Positions 11,500 to 12,993 of a stretch of DNA of 12,993 nt are shown in pieces; position 1 is the first letter of the stretch, and each line of letters opens with the position of its first letter. Both the position numbers and the translations under genes were made by a program. Source of the DNA: CAYIRQ01 sp964365905 (GTDB lineage Bacteria > Patescibacteriota > Gracilibacteria > Peribacterales > Peribacteraceae); the NCBI GenBank assembly GCA_964365905.1, contig CAYIRQ010000029.1, forward strand, positions 1 through 12,993. The letters run 5' to 3'. Below the pieces are notes generated by a model that did not search any database, was not told the origin of the DNA, and saw nothing but the letters and a program-made list of their open reading frames with translations.

Positions 11500-12993
11500 A
11501 TGGCAAAAGCTATCGGTATTGACCTCGGAACGACTAATTCCTGCGTCGCCTTCATCGAAGGGGGACAGCCAACGGTCATACCCAATGCGGAAGGGAATCG
11601 CACGACCCCATCGGTTGTAGCGATCAATAACGGGGAGCGACTCGTCGGGGTTGCGGCAAAGCGGCAAGCGGTGACGAACGCAAAAAATACGATTTTCTCC
11701 GCAAAGCGCTTCATCGGACACACGTACGTCGAAGTTGCGGAGGAAGCAAAGCGCATGCCGTTTGAAGTGCGGGAGGGGAAAGAAGGACGTGCAACGATCG
11801 TCCTTGCGAAAGCAGAACATCTCCCGCAGGCGATCTCCGCGATGGTGCTCGGGAAGCTCAAGGCCGATGCGGAAGCCTACATCGGTGAAGAAGTAAAAGA
11901 AGCGGTCATTACCGTGCCTGCGTACTTCAATGACAGCCAGCGTCATGCAACGAAGGAAGCAGGGGAGATCGCGGGACTGAAAGTCCTCCGCATTATTAAC
12001 GAGCCAACCGCTGCGGCTCTCGCATACGGACTTGATAAGAAGAAAGATGAAACCATCGTCGTGTACGATCTCGGAGGAGGGACGTTCGACGTTTCCATCC
12101 TCGAAATCGGTGACGGCGTCTTTGAGGTGAAAGCGACGAACGGGGATACGCATCTCGGTGGCGATGACTTCGATAACGTCATCATTGACTGGCTCCTCGC
12201 CGAATTTAAGAAGGATCAGGGTATTGATTTGAGCAAAGACACGGTTGCCATGCAGCGGCTGAAGGAATCCGCGGAAAAGGCGAAGATCGAACTCAGCTCC
12301 GCGGCGGAGACGGAGATCAATCTCCCCTTTATCACAGCGGATGCCTCCGGTCCGAAGCATCTCAATATCAAGCTATCCCGGCCCAAACTCGAGCAGCTGG
12401 TTGCCCCACTCGTTGATCGTACTGTCGGTCCTTGTGAGAGAGCGCTCAAAGATGCAGGCCTCAGCAAGAGCGATATCGATGAGGTGGTTCTCGTCGGCGG
12501 TATGACGCGCATGCCTGCGGTTATTGAAAAGGTGAAGCAGCTCTTCGGGAAAGATCCGCATCGCGGGGTCAATCCGGATGAAGTGGTCGCGGTCGGTGCT
12601 GCGATTCAGGCCGGTGTGCTCACGGGGGACGTGCAGAAAGACCTCGTGCTTGTAGACGTGACGCCACTTTCTCTTGGCATCGAAACGCTTGGAGGTGTTG
12701 CAACGAAACTGATTGAAAGAAACAGCAAGATTCCGACGACGAAGAGCCAGGTCTTTTCGACTGCAGCGGACAGCCAGCCCTCCGTCGAAGTCCATGTCGT
12801 GCAGGGAGAACGGGAACTTGCGAAGGACAATAAATCGCTCGGCCGCTTCATCCTCGACGGCATTCCTCCAGCTCCACGTGGCATTCCCCAGATCGAGGTG
12901 ACGTTCGACATTGATGCGAACGGAATCCTCAGTGTCTCCGCAAAAGACAAAGGGACCGGCAAAGAGCAGAAGATCTCCATCAAGGGTTCCACG
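11500..12993 (+). CDS. dnaK: DnaK, Hsp70 chaperone (partial, C-terminus beyond right edge)
   Basis: DnaK binds exposed hydrophobic segments and releases them on ATP/ADP exchange, with DnaJ and GrpE. 498 codons are present with no stop. The nucleotide-binding domain has MAKAIGIDLGTTNSC, ITVPAYFNDSQRHATKEAG, INEPTAAALAYGLD, VYDLGGGTFDVSIL and VVLVGGMTRMPAV; the linker is DLVLVDVTPLSLGIE; the substrate-binding beta domain follows (ERNSKIPTTKSQVFSTA, VVQGERELAKDN, GIPQIEVTFDIDANGIL). The helical lid is cut off. The start is the ATG at 11500; no ribosome binding site is seen. It is controlled by a CIRCE that overlaps the promoter. Its usual partner grpE is about 11 kb away at the other end of the window; whether dnaJ follows cannot be seen. 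Confidence 0.98.
   Translation, partial: MAKAIGIDLGTTNSCVAFIEGGQPTVIPNAEGNRTTPSVVAINNGERLVGVAAKRQAVTNAKNTIFSAKRFIGHTYVEVAEEAKRMPFEVREGKEGRATIVLAKAEHLPQAISAMVLGKLKADAEAYIGEEVKEAVITVPAYFNDSQRHATKEAGEIAGLKVLRIINEPTAAALAYGLDKKKDETIVVYDLGGGTFDVSILEIGDGVFEVKATNGDTHLGGDDFDNVIIDWLLAEFKKDQGIDLSKDTVAMQRLKESAEKAKIELSSAAETEINLPFITADASGPKHLNIKLSRPKLEQLVAPLVDRTVGPCERALKDAGLSKSDIDEVVLVGGMTRMPAVIEKVKQLFGKDPHRGVNPDEVVAVGAAIQAGVLTGDVQKDLVLVDVTPLSLGIETLGGVATKLIERNSKIPTTKSQVFSTAADSQPSVEVHVVQGERELAKDNKSLGRFILDGIPPAPRGIPQIEVTFDIDANGILSVSAKDKGTGKEQKISIKGST

Noticed and set aside
11491..12360. Open frame on the minus strand, 289 codons
   Set aside because: Antisense to dnaK, which runs open from 11500 to the window edge with full Hsp70 motifs.
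1..12993. Alternative genetic code (UGA as Gly or Trp)
   Set aside because: UGA ends priA and the second DHH gene at sensible lengths and does not occur within the recognised genes.

Overview
The window (about 55% G+C in the parts I counted) looks like a chromosomal segment of a small-genome bacterium. I lean towards the Patescibacteria (Candidate Phyla Radiation), possibly a Peribacteria/Peregrinibacteria-like lineage. The reasons are two NrnA-type DHH phosphoesterases close together, a small VirB2/TrbC-like membrane protein, few clear Shine-Dalgarno sequences with several probable leaderless starts, and many short dispersed repeats between and inside core genes. UGA works as a stop (priA and the second DHH gene end with it at sensible lengths), so the UGA=Gly code of Gracilibacteria is not in use. 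The lineage is an inference from style, not from a search.

Layout, left to right: grpE (minus strand, cut by the left edge); a 428-residue DHH/DHHA1 phosphoesterase (minus); a VirB2/TrbC-like membrane protein (plus); tRNA-Arg(CCG) (minus); a 331-residue NrnA-like DHH phosphoesterase (minus); fmt (plus); a small unknown gene (minus); clpC (plus); then, all on the minus strand and read from right to left, priA, a lipoprotein gene coupled to it, rpsT and ruvX; finally dnaK (plus), divergent from priA and cut by the right edge. The gene content is housekeeping: protein quality control (GrpE, DnaK, ClpC), translation (Fmt, S20, tRNA-Arg, RuvX for 16S rRNA maturation), replication restart (PriA) and nano-RNA/nucleotide turnover (two DHH proteins).

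Regulation can be read for the heat-shock genes. A perfect CIRCE operator (HrcA site) lies just downstream of the likely clpC start site, and a slightly degenerate CIRCE covers the -10 box of the dnaK promoter. grpE has no CIRCE and lies about 11 kb from dnaK, so the usual hrcA-grpE-dnaK cluster is broken up. grpE and priA (and probably fmt and ruvX) have a -10 box 6-8 bases before the start codon, which implies leaderless mRNAs.

I see no defence island, CRISPR array, phage or transposase gene. The unusual part is the repeats. Degenerate 7-bp tandem repeats of four families (TTANGAA, ACAATKG, AGGTNTT, AAATNNC) occur at promoters, at gene ends and inside genes. A second family of palindromic elements with the core GTCAT(SS)YGAG occurs eight times or more. 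In-frame copies of these repeats form part of the N-terminus of the VirB2-like protein, two segments of Fmt, the linker of PriA, and an insert in the PriA zinc-binding region that has also lost its second cysteine set.
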